Positions 1 through 6,609 are shown, counted from the first letter of the stretch. The stretch: 12,447 bases of DNA from an uncultured Bacillota bacterium (GCA_905197115.1 CAJJXN010000037.1:1-12447), one strand, 5' to 3'. The notes: generated by a model from the sequence alone, not told the origin. Made by a program: numbers and translations.

Positions 1-109
1 CTATTTTTAATAGCTCTCCAAAGTAGCAATTTATTGATTATTAAAACTCTTTCCACCCTCGAGTTCTCTCTATATAATAAATTTCAATAAACATTCTTTA
101 TCTCTAATT
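1..109 (-). promoter_or_regulatory. T-box riboswitch, 5' part (Stem I), alanine specifier; partial
   Basis: Read on the minus strand, this has the hallmarks of a T-box Stem I. The AGAGAG bulge motif is at 71-66. A terminal hairpin AACTC/GAGTT (65-61 with 49-45) encloses a loop containing GGTGG (57-53). Two further helices are perfect: TTATTGA/TCAATAA (90-84 with 37-31) and TTATTA/TAATAA (80-75 with 43-38). On the 3' side of the specifier loop, GCT (27-25) is followed by ACTTTGGAG, the usual context of the specifier codon, so the sensed tRNA should be tRNA-Ala. The antiterminator/terminator part and the controlled gene lie outside the window. alaS is the inferred target, because in Bacillus subtilis alaS follows the AI-2E-family gene yrrI in the same neighbourhood. 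Confidence 0.78.
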
Positions 110-115
110 TATTTT

Positions 116-121
116 ATTATA
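116..121 (-). promoter_or_regulatory. -10 box of the T-box transcript
   Basis: TATAAT on the minus strand, just downstream of the AI-2E-family stop codon. It places the transcript start near 109, at the 5' edge of the T-box fold. No good -35 is visible at 17 bp spacing (TTTTAA), so the call rests on the perfect -10 and its position. Confidence 0.4.
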
Positions 122-145
122 AAACATTTTTTTTTATTTTAAAAG

Positions 146-1237
146 TTAATTTAGAGGATTTTTATTGATTTTTTTAAATTCTTCTAATTCTTTTTTTCTT
201 TCGTCTTTATTTAAACGAATGTGTTTTGAAAGAATTTTAATAGACGTTACTACAATTGGGGATAAAATCATTCCAATTAACCCAAATAATGTCGTAAGCA
301 CACTAATTCCAAGTACATTTTCTAAAGGATGTAAATACAAAATATTTTTCATAATAAGTGGTTGAATAATATTTCCATCAATTACTTGGATGACAACAAT
401 TATAATTAAAGCAGTAATTCCACTTTGAGTAGAAGTTAAAAAAGAAATTAACACAATCGGGATTCCAGAAATATATGGACCAAACAAAGGAATACAATTG
501 CTAATTCCTAATAAAATAGCAAAAAAGATTGCATTTTTATATCCAAACACAAAAAATGTAATTAAGCCCATTGCAAAAACTACTAATGAATCGATAAAAA
601 TTCCTTTAACATATTTATGAATAAAGGGTAAAAACTCCATAAAATAACGTTCTATTTTTTCCTTATGCTTAGTAGGCAAAAAAGATTTAATTCCCTTTTT
701 AAAATTTTGATAATCAAAGGATAAAAAGATAGAGCCAACAACGACTAAACTAATATAAAATCCAGCATCAAAAGTTTTGGAGGCAATATTGAAATATTTT
801 CCTAAATGAGCATTATCTATCGGAGGAATGGCTTTTGAAATATCAATATCAATATGAACATTTTTAATCCAGCAATTCAAAATATTTTCTAAATCTTTTA
901 ATATTTTGGGTAGCCTTTCCATAAATAAAGATAAATTCTTTATAATTAATGGCGTTACAACTACAATAATCCCAATTAAGACCCCATAAAACATTAAATA
1001 AACGAGAATGACAGCAAATACTCTTTTAATTTTTAAATTTGTCAATTTTAAGATTAAGGGTTCGACTAAAAAACTAATGAATACAGCAATTACTACTGGT
1101 ATAACCGCCTTTAAAGTTTTGATTAATACCGTATATAAATTCAAATATTTCAAAGTAAAAAAAATAAGACATACTAAAAGCAGTATCCCTCCAAAATAGA
1201 GCAACTTATTTAATTTTCTTTTATATGTCTTTTCCAT
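146..1237 (-). CDS. AI-2E family (PerM/YrrI-like) transporter
   Basis: A 363-residue multi-pass membrane protein of the AI-2E/PerM superfamily. Hydrophobic segments lie at about 13-30, 38-60, 74-98, 158-175, 210-232, 236-266, 273-287 and 309-334, separated by a polar region at about 100-155, which is the family layout. Family landmarks are IPLFGPYISGIP (249-260), QVIDGNIIQPLIMK (284-297) and the LHP at 302-304. The tail is highly charged. Members are implicated in efflux of small molecules or ions; the substrate here cannot be told. It is the last gene of the mnmA-recD2 run, and the position beside a T-box matches Bacillus yrrI next to alaS. No Shine-Dalgarno directly precedes the ATG. A strong AAAGGAG lies about 28 nt upstream, before a small hairpin, so start selection is uncertain. 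Confidence 0.9.
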   Translation of the reverse strand: MEKTYKRKLNKLLYFGGILLLVCLIFFTLKYLNLYTVLIKTLKAVIPVVIAVFISFLVEPLILKLTNLKIKRVFAVILVYLMFYGVLIGIIVVVTPLIIKNLSLFMERLPKILKDLENILNCWIKNVHIDIDISKAIPPIDNAHLGKYFNIASKTFDAGFYISLVVVGSIFLSFDYQNFKKGIKSFLPTKHKEKIERYFMEFLPFIHKYVKGIFIDSLVVFAMGLITFFVFGYKNAIFFAILLGISNCIPLFGPYISGIPIVLISFLTSTQSGITALIIIVVIQVIDGNIIQPLIMKNILYLHPLENVLGISVLTTLFGLIGMILSPIVVTSIKILSKHIRLNKDERKKELEEFKKINKNPLN

Positions 1238-1240
1238 CTA

Positions 1241-1260
1241 AAAAAGGATGCCTAAGCATC
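1241..1260 (-). promoter_or_regulatory. small hairpin plus T-run just before the AI-2E-family start
   Basis: On the minus strand GATGC-TTAG-GCATC (1260-1247) forms a 5-bp stem with a 4-nt loop, followed by CTTTTTT. It covers the stop codon of the small upstream ORF and ends shortly before the ATG of the AI-2E-family gene. It could be a weak attenuator, or it could bring the AAAGGAG at about 1272-1266 closer to the start codon. The stem is short, so function is uncertain. Confidence 0.3.
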
Positions 1261-1425
1261 ATTTTCTCCTTTACGACATTTCATTGACTTCATTTTATGC
1301 ATCGCTTTTTTCTTTAAAATTTGAATACTATGCACTTCATCCATAACGAAACGGAGTGTTTCGATTATTAAAATGGCCTTAACCATATTATCTAAGCAAA
1401 AAATTTTCTTTTTCTTATAAAACAT
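1252..1425 (-). CDS. small basic hypothetical protein, 57 aa
   Basis: An open frame of 57 codons from ATG at 1425 to TAG at 1252, filling the gap between recD2 and the AI-2E-family gene. It begins MFYKKKKIFCL, is rich in Lys and Met, and ends with KMKSMKCRKGENDA. No signal peptide or clear membrane segment is visible. Bacillus has a small gene (yrzR) at the equivalent place, but I see no convincing sequence resemblance to its family. The start codon lies in the 3' arm of an 8-bp hairpin with GGTGA in the loop, a weak Shine-Dalgarno. The ORF ends 14 nt before the next ATG, so it may serve partly as a translated leader. Function unknown. Confidence 0.5.
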   Translation of the reverse strand: MFYKKKKIFCLDNMVKAILIIETLRFVMDEVHSIQILKKKAMHKMKSMKCRKGENDA

Positions 1426-1447
1426 ACTATCACCAAAATTAGTATGT
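1422..1447 (-). promoter_or_regulatory. hairpin covering the start codon of the small ORF
   Basis: A perfect 8-bp inverted repeat, ACATACTA and TAGTATGT on the minus strand, with a 10-nt loop ATTTTGGTGA. The ATG of the 57-codon ORF is inside the 3' arm and the only candidate ribosome binding sequence (GGTGA) is in the loop. Only four T follow, so as a terminator for recD2 it would be weak. Translational control or mRNA-end stabilisation is equally plausible. Confidence 0.4.
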
Positions 1448-1480
1448 GAAGTATAAATGGTTTTAGTTGGTAATAATTGG

Positions 1481-3652
1481 CTATAAAATCTTTTCTAATT
1501 TTTGTTTTAACGTGGTATTTCTTACACGTCTTTCTTCAATGGTACTTTTATATAAAAATGTTTGATAATTTCCTAAGATTATTAAGTTTTTCTTCGCACG
1601 ACTCACTGCAGTGTAAATTAATTTTTTATTTAACATCATTCCATAATCTTTAAATACACACATAATTACAATCTTGAATTCACTACCTTGAGATTTATGT
1701 ACGCTAATTGCATACGCTAAAGTTAAATTTGGCAAAGTTGTTTTGTTATATTCAACAATATTGCCATCAAAGTCTACTACTAGTATTTCTTTTTCTTCAT
1801 CCACGTCAATTATATACCCAATATCCCCATTAAATATATCATCTTCCGGTTGATTTTTTAATTGTAACACGCGATCATATAGTCGAAGTATTTGATGCCC
1901 ACATCCCATTTCTGGCTTGTCTTCACTTTTAGGGTTAACAAAATCTTGAATGGTTCGATTTATATTATCAATACCTGCCACATTTGCATACATAGGAATA
2001 ATAACTTGAATATCTTCTAAAGCATATCCTTGCTTTAAAGCCGCATGAATAATTTCTATAATTCTTTGCGGAGCTTCTATGTTAGAAATATTATAAAAAC
2101 GAATATCATCTTCAAAGGAATAAAATTCATCTAAATGATTATAACGAATATCATGTGCTAATTGAATAATAGCAGAACCATTTTCTTGACGAAATATTTT
2201 ATTTAATTTTAAAGCCGCAATTTGTGGAATTTGTAATAAATCATAGAGTAAATTTCCCGCTCCAACCGAAGGAATTTGCCCATCATCACCCACTAAAATA
2301 ATTTGAGAAACATTAGTAATTCCCTTTAATAAAGCAGAAAACAAAAGGGTATCGACCATAGAAAATTCATCTACAATTAAAATATCGGTAGAAATTGGAT
2401 CCGTTTCATTTTTTGAAAAAGTATTGGAATGTAAATCCCATTTTAAAAAGCGATGAATCGTACACGCATAAGTATTGGTAAGCAAAGACATCCGCTTACT
2501 TGCTCTTCCTGTAGGGGCACATAAAGAAATCGTCAAATCGTTTCCATATCCTTTTTTATAAACTTTAATGAGTGCATCTAAAATTGTCGTTTTTCCCGTT
2601 CCAGGACCTCCAGTGATAATAAACAATCCATGTTGTAACGCTTCTAAAATGCTTTCTTTTTGCTCTATTGTATAACTTATGCCATTTTCACTTTCAATTT
2701 CTGCAATAATATAATCAAAATCATGAATAAAATCGACATCAATTCTTCTTTTTATGAAAGGCTTTAATTTTGCACTAATACACTCTTCTGCATTCCATAG
2801 AGAATAATGATAATATTTATTATCCTCTACCATCACAAATTTTTCTTCAATTAATTCATTTAAACATTGATTAAATAGTTTTTCTTCTATATTAATCAAA
2901 GAATTTAATCCTTTTTTTATATCTTCAATAAACAAATAAGTATCTCCGCTTCGATGACTTAAAGTAGATATGACATATAAAATTCCTGCTTTAATACGTC
3001 TAGGATCACAAATATCAATTCCCAAATTTAGTGCGAGTTTGTCGATAGTTTTAAAGCCAATTCCATCAATATCAATAATAATTTGATAAGGATTTAAATG
3101 AATTACGTTTTCTACTTGATCTTTATATACCGATTCAATTTTCATAATATTTTTTAAACTAAGTCCATGACGCAATAAAAGTTGAATCGCGTTACTTGTA
3201 AAATCATATTGACGTAATCCAGCTTGCAAACTTTCCTTTTGAAGCTCATTTATAATTTTATTTTCTATCAAATAAGTGTAAATTTCAGGTTGATTAATAA
3301 GCGCAAAGATAGTATCTTCTTTTAAATAATTATAAATTTTTTGAGCAGTTGATTTTCCTACCTTTTTAAAATTAGAACTTGATAAAAAACGTACAATCAT
3401 CGTCTCACTTGTTGGTAATTGTTTGTTAATTTCTAAAACTTGAAATTGCAATCCATATCGTGGATGTTTATTAAAAACACCTTTAGCTACTAAAATATCT
3501 TCTCTATTAAAAGTAGGAAAATAACCTACAATAGTAATAACTCTTTCTTGTAAATTATCATCAATCTTAAAAAGAGCTATTTTGTAGCCCGTTTCATCAT
3601 TTTGATATTTATAAAAAGTAATAAATCCTTGTAAAGTGATAACCTCTTCCAT
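1481..3652 (-). CDS. recD2: RecD2-type superfamily 1B DNA helicase (YrrC-like)
   Basis: A 723-residue RecD2-like 5'-3' DNA helicase, acting in recombination and repair without RecBC. The N-terminal part (1-90) is the OB-like domain and helix-hairpin-helix elements follow (about 92-110 and 188-210). Helicase motifs appear in order: Walker A GGPGTGKTT (348-356), APTGRASKRM (379-388), Walker B VDEFSMVD (427-434), motif III GDDGQIPSVG (455-464), IFRQ (485-488), VHKSQGSEF (651-659) and YTAVSRAKK (680-688). Motif III has Gly458 where the family normally has Asp (GDxDQ). The length is modestly shorter than B. subtilis YrrC. The ATG overlaps the mnmA stop by one base (TAATG), so translation is probably coupled; no strong Shine-Dalgarno is visible. 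Confidence 0.95.
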   Translation of the reverse strand: MEEVITLQGFITFYKYQNDETGYKIALFKIDDNLQERVITIVGYFPTFNREDILVAKGVFNKHPRYGLQFQVLEINKQLPTSETMIVRFLSSSNFKKVGKSTAQKIYNYLKEDTIFALINQPEIYTYLIENKIINELQKESLQAGLRQYDFTSNAIQLLLRHGLSLKNIMKIESVYKDQVENVIHLNPYQIIIDIDGIGFKTIDKLALNLGIDICDPRRIKAGILYVISTLSHRSGDTYLFIEDIKKGLNSLINIEEKLFNQCLNELIEEKFVMVEDNKYYHYSLWNAEECISAKLKPFIKRRIDVDFIHDFDYIIAEIESENGISYTIEQKESILEALQHGLFIITGGPGTGKTTILDALIKVYKKGYGNDLTISLCAPTGRASKRMSLLTNTYACTIHRFLKWDLHSNTFSKNETDPISTDILIVDEFSMVDTLLFSALLKGITNVSQIILVGDDGQIPSVGAGNLLYDLLQIPQIAALKLNKIFRQENGSAIIQLAHDIRYNHLDEFYSFEDDIRFYNISNIEAPQRIIEIIHAALKQGYALEDIQVIIPMYANVAGIDNINRTIQDFVNPKSEDKPEMGCGHQILRLYDRVLQLKNQPEDDIFNGDIGYIIDVDEEKEILVVDFDGNIVEYNKTTLPNLTLAYAISVHKSQGSEFKIVIMCVFKDYGMMLNKKLIYTAVSRAKKNLIILGNYQTFLYKSTIEERRVRNTTLKQKLEKIL

Positions 3653-4794
3653 TAAATCAAATCCATTTTCTTTCCATTTTTATATAATTCTTCAATGATT
3701 CCAGAAGCAATTAATTGCTCGCTTTTTTCATCATAAAAAACAGCAATTTGCCCGATTGTTACGGCTTTTAATGGATTTTTACCTTTTACATATATAGTAT
3801 CTTGATCTAATTTTTTTATAATTACTGGAATATCCATTTGTCGATAACGAAATTTAGCATTGCATTCAATCTCTTGATTTATTTCCATTGGAATGAAAAA
3901 ATTAGAATTTTTAACAATAACTTCTTCAGATAATAAGTATTCATTATCATCGCCCATTGCCACATATAATATATTTTTTTCTACATCTTTTTTAACAACA
4001 AACCACGATTTGCCATCACTACCCTTAATTCCACCAATATTTAAGCCTTTTCTTTGACCAAAAGTATAATAATAAACGCCTTGATGCTCGCCAACTTTTT
4101 TATTTGTGCGAATATCTACAATAATTCCTGGCTTAGCAGGAATATAATTTTTTAAAAATTCTTTAAAATTTCTTTCTCCTATAAAACATATTCCTGTAGA
4201 ATCTTTCTTTTCTGCATTATTTAAATTTAAGTCTTGAGCTATTTTTCGTACTTCTGGCTTGGTGATATTTTCAAGCGGAAATAAAGAAAAATTTAATTGC
4301 TCTTCTGATAAAAAAGATAAAAAATAAGATTGATCTTTATTTTTATCATAAGCTTTAAATAATTTAGCATGTCCATTTTCATGAACAACTTTAGCGTAAT
4401 GTCCCGTTGCAACATAATCTACATTGAACTTTTTAGCAAACTCAATAAAACAATCAAATTTTATATATTTATTACACATAATATCAGGGTTTGGTGTTCT
4501 TCCTTTTTTATATTCAGAGATAAAATAAGAAAAAACATAATCCCAATATTCTTTAATAAAATCCACTCGATAAAGAGGAATACCTAAGATTTCAGCAGCT
4601 TTTTTGGCATCTAAATAATCGACTTCTTGAGGGCAAATATCCCCTTTCCAATCATTTCCTAAAATATCATTATTCGCTGCCGAATCCCAATTTCTCATAA
4701 AGGCTCCAATGACTTCATGTCCTTGTTTCTTTAATAAATAAGCAGCGACTGCACTATCTACTCCACCACTCATTCCAATCATAATTTTAGCCAT
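3652..4794 (-). CDS. mnmA: tRNA-specific 2-thiouridylase MnmA
   Basis: A 380-residue MnmA, the ATP-dependent enzyme that thiolates U34 of tRNA-Lys, -Glu and -Gln, using sulfur relayed from a cysteine desulfurase. The N-terminal PP-loop is GMSGGVDSAVAAYLL (7-21). The two catalytic cysteines are Cys107 in the MCNKYIKFD motif and Cys203 in STGICFIGER. ATGHYAK (129-135) and YYYTFGQRKGLNIGG (from about 241) are further family signatures. The length is typical. The start is supported by AGAGGTGAT a few bases upstream of the ATG. It is the first gene of the operon. Many Firmicutes place an iscS-type desulfurase gene just upstream; here that position is taken by a divergent tRNA gene, so the sulfur donor must be encoded elsewhere. 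Confidence 0.97.
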   Translation of the reverse strand: MAKIMIGMSGGVDSAVAAYLLKKQGHEVIGAFMRNWDSAANNDILGNDWKGDICPQEVDYLDAKKAAEILGIPLYRVDFIKEYWDYVFSYFISEYKKGRTPNPDIMCNKYIKFDCFIEFAKKFNVDYVATGHYAKVVHENGHAKLFKAYDKNKDQSYFLSFLSEEQLNFSLFPLENITKPEVRKIAQDLNLNNAEKKDSTGICFIGERNFKEFLKNYIPAKPGIIVDIRTNKKVGEHQGVYYYTFGQRKGLNIGGIKGSDGKSWFVVKKDVEKNILYVAMGDDNEYLLSEEVIVKNSNFFIPMEINQEIECNAKFRYRQMDIPVIIKKLDQDTIYVKGKNPLKAVTIGQIAVFYDEKSEQLIASGIIEELYKNGKKMDLI

Positions 4795-4820
4795 GAAACA
4801 TCACCTCTTATCGATTTTTT

Positions 4821-4849
4821 ATTATAACATTTTCTTTGTTTTTTCTCAA
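4821..4849 (-). promoter_or_regulatory. promoter of the mnmA-recD2 operon
   Basis: On the minus strand: -35 TTGAGA (4849-4844), 17-bp spacer, -10 TATAAT (4826-4821), with TG one base before the -10 (extended -10, TGTTATAAT). This matches the vegetative sigma-70/SigA consensus and places the start near 4814, about 20 nt before the mnmA ATG. It is back-to-back with the tRNA promoter. Confidence 0.8.
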
Positions 4850-4899
4850 TAAAAAGGAATATTGAATAAATAAATACTTTAATTTTTAAAAAAAAGTGC

Positions 4900-4905
4900 T
4901 ATAAT
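4900..4905 (+). promoter_or_regulatory. -10 box of the tRNA-Thr gene
   Basis: TATAAT on the plus strand, ending 10 bp before the tRNA 5' end, so the transcript would begin at or a few bases before the mature tRNA. The -35 is poor (CTTTAA at 17 bp spacing). Confidence 0.55.
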
Positions 4906-4915
4906 TAATTTGCAT

Positions 4916-4991
4916 GCCGACATAGCTCCAACGGTAGAGCAATTCACTCGTAATGAATAGGTTGCAGGTTCAAATCCAGTTGTCGGCACCA
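4916..4991 (+). tRNA. tRNA-Thr (anticodon CGU)
   Basis: A 76-nt cloverleaf. The acceptor stem GCCGACA/TGTCGGC is perfect over 7 bp and is followed by encoded ACCA. The D-arm is GCTC/GAGC with a GG-containing loop. The anticodon stem ATTCA/TGAAT is perfect and its loop CTCGTAA gives anticodon CGT, reading ACG (threonine). The T-arm GCAGG-TTCAAAT-CCAGT contains an A51-A63 mismatch and a G49-U65 wobble, so it is weaker than normal. It has its own promoter and terminator and is transcribed away from mnmA. Confidence 0.95.
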
Positions 4992-5003
4992 TTAAGAATA
5001 TAT

Positions 5004-5044
5004 AGGTTTGAAACAATGATAATCGTTATTTCAAACCTTTTTCT
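5004..5044 (+). terminator. strong hairpin terminator after tRNA-Thr
   Basis: AGGTTTGAAA (5004-5013) pairs perfectly with TTTCAAACCT (5029-5038). Inside, after a C/A mismatch, AATGA and TCGTT continue the stem around a TAA loop, giving about 15 bp in all. The stem runs into TTTTTCTTT. It lies 12 nt past the tRNA CCA end, as expected for a single-tRNA transcript. Confidence 0.85.
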
Positions 5045-5440
5045 TTACATTTTAAGTGATTTTGATTCGTTTTAAAAATTTAAATCTTTTTTGGGGCTTA
5101 TTTATGACTTTTAATATAATATAGTTAAAATCAAGTAGGATAAAGTTTGTAAATGAAATTAAGGATATTAAAGAACTATTGAAATAAACTCAAACGAAAC
5201 TAGTAAATAAGCATTAATATTTTTAATCTTCAACACGATTAATTACAACTAAACATTCAAAAACAGCCTCTTGTGATTATATTGCTTTAATATAATTACT
5301 ATGATTATTATCTCATCATGATTTTTCTTTTTATGATATTAGTTTCTAGCCTTAAGTGAAATTGCATCATACTCATAATAAATATATTTTTATTTTTCAT
5401 AAAATGATGTTTCTCAGTCATATTTTAATTGTTTCAAATA
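5045..5440. other. gene-poor AT-rich stretch
   Basis: About 400 bases with no convincing gene on either strand. One short plus-strand frame (5143-5187) reads KFVNEIKDIKELLK before a stop and looks protein-like, but it has no start codon nearby, so it may be a decayed gene end. A TATAAT occurs at 5115-5120 with only a poor -35. No repeats or tRNA-like sequence were noticed. Together with the remnant that follows, it suggests a region where genes have been lost. Confidence 0.4.
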
Positions 5441-5443
5441 TGT

Positions 5444-5449
5444 TATAAT
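5444..5449 (+). promoter_or_regulatory. possible extended -10 promoter before the gene remnant
   Basis: TGTTATAAT at 5441-5449 is an extended -10 identical to the one before mnmA and the one before the lipoprotein operon. No recognisable -35 is present at 17 bp (TATTTT). If active it would transcribe the frameshifted remnant at 5470-5645. Confidence 0.3.
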
Positions 5450-5469
5450 ATAAATATAACAATAATTTT

Positions 5470-5645
5470 AAGTATGTGGCTAGAGAATATAAATCAAAAA
5501 TAGCAATGCTCATCTTATAACAATATCTCATAAGCCATCTTATTTTATGATTAAAGGAAATTTAAAAATAGGTGACTATGTAAAAATTATTTACATGCCA
5601 AAAAGCACAATTGTATTAGAAGTAAATACCATTGAATTTGAATAA
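5470..5645 (+). pseudogene. probable frameshifted gene remnant
   Basis: Two protein-like stretches in different frames join around 5514-5520. The first, frame starting at 5470, reads KYVAREYKSKIAMLI and then meets a stop. The second, the frame at multiples of 3 after about 5511, reads ITISHKPSYFMIKGN and continues with LKIGDYVKIIYMPKST up to VNTIEFE and the stop TAA at 5643-5645. The second part includes an ATG at 5547 that would give only 32 residues, without a Shine-Dalgarno. The G-D-Y-V-K-I-x-Y-x-P-K-S pattern looks like the carboxy-terminal strand region of a small beta-rich domain. I do not recognise the family. It could also be chance coding-like sequence, or an intact 32-residue peptide. 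Confidence 0.4.
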
Positions 5646-5660
5646 TTCATTTCATATAAT
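5632..5660 (+). promoter_or_regulatory. promoter of the DUF5131 gene
   Basis: -35 TTGAAT (5632-5637), 17-bp spacer, -10 TATAAT (5655-5660). The start would be near 5667, leaving a leader of about 37 nt that contains the AGGAGG at 5691-5696. This supports translation from 5704, not from any ATG upstream of the transcript start. Confidence 0.6.
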
Positions 5661-5703
5661 AGGTTTAAAAATTAAGATGAATGAAAAACTAGGAGGAATT
5701 AAT

Positions 5704-6420
5704 ATGGCAATGTGGAATCCTTGGAGAGGTTGTAAGAAATGTAGTGATGGTTGTTTGCATTGCTATATTCACAAAGGAGATTTAAAAAGAAAGATAAATA
5801 CGAATGAAATCATAAAGACAAAAGATTTTGAAAAACCCATAGAAAGACTAAAAAATGGAAATTATAAAATGAAAGCTGGAATGGTTTATTTATGTTTTTC
5901 TACTGATTTTTTAATCGAAGAAGCTGATGAATGGCGAAAAGATTGCTGGAAGATGATAAAAGAAAGAAAAGATTGTAATTTTTTATTTTTAACAAAAAGA
6001 ATCGATCGTTTCATGAAATGTATTCCTAGTGATTGGAATGATGGCTATGATAATGTAATAATATGTTGCACAATTGAAAATCAAAAAAACGCAGATTATA
6101 AATTATCAATCTTTAAAGATTTACCTATAAAACATAAATGCATAACAGCACAACCATTATTAGAAAATATTTATATTGAAAAATATCTTGATGATATTGA
6201 ACTAGTAATCGTTGGAGGTGAATCTGACTTTAATGCTCGTATATTAGACTTTGAATGGGTATTAAATATTAGAGAGCAATGTATAAGAAAAAATGTTAGT
6301 TTTGAATTTAGACAATGTGGCTCTTATTTTATAAAAGATGGAAAACAATATAAAATACAAACAAAAGATTTAATTACACAAGCAAAACGAGCAAATATTG
6401 ATTACAAAAAAAATATATGA
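5704..6420 (+). CDS. DUF5131 family protein (phage Gp37/Gp68-like), putative Fe-S/radical-SAM-type
   Basis: A 238-residue protein of the DUF5131 family, annotated in phages as Gp37/Gp68. The N-terminus MAMWNPWRGCKKCSDGC continues LHCY and matches the family opening W-N-P-x-x-G-C-x6-C-x2-C-Y. Here the cysteines are 10, 13, 17 and 20, so a CX3CX2C motif like that of radical SAM enzymes is also present. The C-terminal part has the family signature VGGES (197-201 region), the W...R.QC segment and a FRQCGSYF element. The reaction is not known to me. The start at 5704 is chosen because AGGAGG (5691-5696) sits 7 nt before it and the amino-terminal motif follows at once. It has its own promoter, stands alone beside a gene remnant, and stops at TGA. 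It looks like an accessory, possibly acquired, gene. Confidence 0.85.
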   Translation: MAMWNPWRGCKKCSDGCLHCYIHKGDLKRKINTNEIIKTKDFEKPIERLKNGNYKMKAGMVYLCFSTDFLIEEADEWRKDCWKMIKERKDCNFLFLTKRIDRFMKCIPSDWNDGYDNVIICCTIENQKNADYKLSIFKDLPIKHKCITAQPLLENIYIEKYLDDIELVIVGGESDFNARILDFEWVLNIREQCIRKNVSFEFRQCGSYFIKDGKQYKIQTKDLITQAKRANIDYKKNI

Positions 6421-6491
6421 ATATTAAATGTATCTAAAAAATAATTAAAAATCCAATCTACAAATAATCCAATACTCTCTTATAAAAAGTT

Positions 6492-6510
6492 AAACTTACT
6501 CTTTAAGTTT
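6492..6510 (+). terminator. weak hairpin after the DUF5131 gene
   Basis: AAACTTA (6492-6498) and TAAGTTT (6504-6510) form a 7-bp, mostly AT stem with a 5-nt loop. Only a short T-rich tail follows directly and a T8 run comes about 15 nt later. It may end the DUF5131 transcript, but the hairpin is weak. Confidence 0.2.
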
Positions 6511-6573
6511 TCTCGTCAAAATGTTTTTTTTAATATCCAATTGAATACAATATTTTAATATTAAAAATGATAT

Positions 6574-6602
6574 TAGACTATTGCTTATTATTATGTTATA
6601 AT
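6574..6602 (+). promoter_or_regulatory. promoter of the lipoprotein operon
   Basis: -35 TAGACT (6574-6579; four of six consensus bases), 17-bp spacer, -10 TATAAT (6597-6602) with TG at 6594-6595, an extended -10. The expected start is near 6609, giving a leader of about 74 nt before the first lipoprotein ATG. Confidence 0.65.
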
Positions 6603-6609
6603 AATATGT

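Noticed and set aside
5308..5400. 30-codon minus-strand frame in the gene-poor stretch
   Set aside because: No ribosome binding site, biased composition expected by chance in AT-rich DNA, and no recognisable motif.
5632..5703. Upstream ATGs (5632, 5677) that would extend the DUF5131 protein by up to 24 residues
   Set aside because: 5632 overlaps the -35 box and lies upstream of the predicted transcript start; neither has a Shine-Dalgarno, whereas AGGAGG is ideally spaced for 5704, right before the family motif.
4916..6420. Mobile element integrated at the tRNA-Thr 3' end
   Set aside because: No integrase gene and no second copy of the tRNA 3' end were seen downstream; the region holds only debris and one DUF5131 gene.
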